From Candidatus Methanomethylophilaceae archaeon (lineage in GTDB: Archaea > Thermoplasmatota > Thermoplasmata > Methanomassiliicoccales > Methanomethylophilaceae), in NCBI GenBank assembly GCA_017455785.1, contig JAFSYZ010000248.1, positions 1 through 12,539 on the forward strand: 12,539 nt of DNA, in the 5' to 3' direction. The position numbers and the translations under genes are program-made. The first letter of the stretch is position 1; every line of letters begins with the position of its first letter. The notes beneath the pieces are model-generated. The model ran no database searches. It was not told where the DNA came from and saw only the letters and a program-made list of their open reading frames with translations. Below are positions 11,018-12,539 of this stretch, piece by piece.

Positions 11018-12453
11018 CCCAGTTCCTCGCATATCGATTCCGCCGTCCTGTTCCTGTATTCCGGATGGAGGAACCGTATCATGGAGATGCAGAAAAGGGC
11101 CAGGAAACTTATCAGGATCCTACCCTTGATCGCCTTCTCGTTGGTGCATCTGGCCGGTCTCCAGTCTATGCCGTGCTTCAGGTCCCTGAATGCGCTCTCC
11201 ACCCGGTTCCTCGCACGGTACAGTTCGATCGTCTTCTCAGCTGTCAACGGACGGTTCGTCAGGAGCACGAATAATCCCTCTCTGCCCGTGACCATGCGGT
11301 CCACCGCATGGCCGATCGCCTCTTCCTTTGAGAAACAGTCAAGAGGGAACAGGTACGACAGCTTGGTATCCACGAAGCAGTTGGAGTTCCTGTACTTCTT
11401 CCTGGGCTTCTTCCCGATGTCTATGTTCTTCCGGATGATCTCCATCTCCTCCCAATCACGTTCCGCCTTCCTCCTGTATCTCGCAAGAACATCCGCTCTG
11501 AGCTTCTCGTTCCTGAAGATGTACCTCCGGCGCTTCAGATTGCCTTCCAGCAGCTGATACGACAGGATATCATCGATACGTATCCAATCCCCGTTATGCG
11601 TGTTGACGAACTTATCATCCGATGTGTTCAGCTGCAGCCTTGTGACGAAACCCACGCCCTCCTTGTCAAGGAGGGCGGAGTTCTTACGACTGTATGCTCC
11701 GTTATCGAACACGATCATCGCATCTTCCGGAAGAAGATGCCTGATCTGTCCGAACGTGTCCTCGAAATGCGTGACATCCAAGATATTGCCTGCATTAACC
11801 GTCAGCCCTATGGGCATCCCGGATTCCCTGTCCATGCTCAATCCTATCGTCACCTGAGGCCTGTCCGGCCTGTGGTCCCTTGAATAACCTACCCTCACGA
11901 TACCCTGTTGCGGAGCTTCGAAGAACAATGAGGTCCAATCCATGAACGTCGTGTCCATCTTCACACCGTACTTCGTCTTCAGTACGTTGCCCAGGTACTT
12001 CACGATGACATCGGAGTTCTCTCCAAGACGCTCTATGGTGCGATATATCGACCTGGGTGCATTCGCACCGAGTCCGTACTCAGTACGTATCACATCTGTT
12101 TCGAGGATCCTGTCTATCCTGTTCACGGAGATTCCCGTCATCTCCACCGAATTTGAGACCAGCGCAGCGGTCTCAGCGGCAACGGAGTTGCCCTGAGACC
12201 TCTTCAGTCCGTTGAGGAAGACATCCAATCCCGTGTCGGCGAACACAGCATCGACCACAGTCTTGTTGCCCATGGTCATCGTGACATTGTCGTTCGGTTC
12301 CGGTATGTTTGTGTGTATCTTGTTCCTGTAACGGGTCAAATCATATCCTTTTCCCGCCAAACACACAGGCTCACGAACCGTACCTTTATGTTCTTGCAAA
12401 GATACAGGAAAGACGGCCACGGGGCCTGTTTGTAGTTTGGTCACTTTAAGCAT
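10867..12453 (-). CDS. IS1634-family (IS4 superfamily) DDE transposase
   Basis: A DDE transposase of about 528 residues. Counting from the ATG at 12453, the candidate catalytic residues are D172 (TFMDWTSLFFE), D250 (MIVFDNGAYS) and E419. E419 lies in YRARNRVESAFRDLK, which fits the IS4-type Y-(2)-R-(3)-E-(6)-K signature exactly. The C-terminal HGIDWRPARC segment and the hydrophobic ISFLALFCISMIRFL helix are also usual for the family. The N-terminus MLKVTKLQTG resembles family starts; a TTG at 12483 would add ten residues, and neither has a clear ribosome site. The frame is uninterrupted. Three perfect palindromes (11292-11311, 11655-11677, 11720-11740) lie inside the gene. It moves the host IS; it has no functional link to the neighbouring genes. 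Confidence 0.9.
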   Translation of the reverse strand: MLKVTKLQTGPVAVFPVSLQEHKGTVREPVCLAGKGYDLTRYRNKIHTNIPEPNDNVTMTMGNKTVVDAVFADTGLDVFLNGLKRSQGNSVAAETAALVSNSVEMTGISVNRIDRILETDVIRTEYGLGANAPRSIYRTIERLGENSDVIVKYLGNVLKTKYGVKMDTTFMDWTSLFFEAPQQGIVRVGYSRDHRPDRPQVTIGLSMDRESGMPIGLTVNAGNILDVTHFEDTFGQIRHLLPEDAMIVFDNGAYSRKNSALLDKEGVGFVTRLQLNTSDDKFVNTHNGDWIRIDDILSYQLLEGNLKRRRYIFRNEKLRADVLARYRRKAERDWEEMEIIRKNIDIGKKPRKKYRNSNCFVDTKLSYLFPLDCFSKEEAIGHAVDRMVTGREGLFVLLTNRPLTAEKTIELYRARNRVESAFRDLKHGIDWRPARCTNEKAIKGRILISFLALFCISMIRFLHPEYRNRTAESICEELGSFSLTVLVKEGEPKRRIFSNFVPLIRLLRAKIKGKIGGIPRNQTYLDTF

Positions 12454-12522
12454 CCCGTGGCCGCTTATGAAACTTGCCAGCAATCCGAAAAGAGAGATCG
12501 GGTCGGAGATTGCATTACGCTC

Positions 12523-12534
12523 TAACTGTCAAAC
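12523..12534 (-). repeat. Right terminal inverted repeat of the IS
   Basis: The plus strand reads TAACTGTCAAAC, whose complement GTTTGACAGTTA matches the left end with one mismatch. It lies upstream of the transposase start, as expected for the promoter-proximal end. Confidence 0.7.
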
Positions 12535-12539
12535 GGCGG

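Larger units (their letters stand above)
10773..12534. mobile_element. IS1634-like insertion sequence, about 1.76 kb
   Basis: One minus-strand transposase gene lies between imperfect terminal inverted repeats beginning GTTTGACA-N-TTA. The length suits the IS1634 family. The outermost bases seem to be 10773 and 12534, judged from the match between the ends. The flanking five bases (CGCGA left, GGCGG right) do not match, so no target-site duplication is seen. The window ends five bases past the right end, which limits the check. The transposase frame is intact, so the element may be active. Confidence 0.8.

Noticed and set aside
10913..11557. 214-codon plus-strand frame within the IS
   Set aside because: It is antisense to the transposase, whose DDE and YREK motifs establish the true frame.
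12523..12539. Target-site duplication of the IS
   Set aside because: The five bases after the right end (GGCGG) do not match those before the left end (CGCGA). Either there is none or the sequence has diverged.
1..12539. tRNA, rRNA or riboswitch genes
   Set aside because: I saw no cloverleaf, conserved rRNA segment or known aptamer core on either strand by eye.

Overview
The window looks like a chromosomal or proviral segment of an archaeon. My best guess is the Thermoplasmata/Methanomassiliicoccales group of gut-type methanogens. The guess rests on GGTG-type ribosome binding sites, AT-rich TATA-like boxes ahead of the gene runs, secreted InlB-repeat and Ig-like surface proteins anchored by C-terminal membrane helices, and an IS1634-type transposase. 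No marker gene is present, so this assignment is inference.

Left two-thirds (1-8109, all minus strand, read right to left): one gene train that appears to start at a TATA-like box near 8158-8175. It encodes four secreted, membrane-anchored surface proteins in order: a 702-aa InlB-repeat protein, a 651-aa protein of unknown family, and two tandem paralogues of 542 and 587 aa that share Ig-like folds, a YWGDGT motif and a C-terminal two-helix anchor. Next comes a 103-codon ORF that contains an Asn(AAC)-rich sequence with the hallmark pattern of a diversity-generating retroelement (DGR) template repeat. Last is the N-terminus of a DGR-type reverse transcriptase, cut by the window edge. The junctions 587-aa gene/template ORF and template ORF/reverse transcriptase are both ATGA overlaps. 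The gaps on either side of the 542-aa gene each hold an RNA hairpin, one of them a perfect 11-bp stem with a GAAA loop. No variable repeat (the DGR's mutated target) is visible here. It is presumably beyond the left edge or elsewhere in the genome.

Middle (8110-9616): an 8-bp-periodic repeat tract upstream of the surface operon, a minus-strand zinc-ribbon/single-helix membrane protein (8311-8952), then an AT-rich gene-poor stretch. That stretch holds a possible short ORF, AT-rich dyads, a possible minus-strand hypothetical gene or fragment (9290-9577) and a tandem GTGTATTAATAC operator-like pair.

Right (9617-12539): an AT-rich, probably acquired two-gene cassette of a Panacea/DUF4065 (SocA-like) protein and an overlapping coiled-coil protein with two membrane helices. 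It resembles a toxin-antitoxin or defence pair. An IS1634-like insertion sequence (about 10773-12534) abuts it directly: the last Val codon and stop of the membrane protein lie inside the IS terminal repeat, so the insertion probably trimmed that gene.

The most interesting object is the DGR at the left edge, physically and probably translationally linked to an operon of archaeal surface proteins, with its template repeat inside an open, coupled reading frame.
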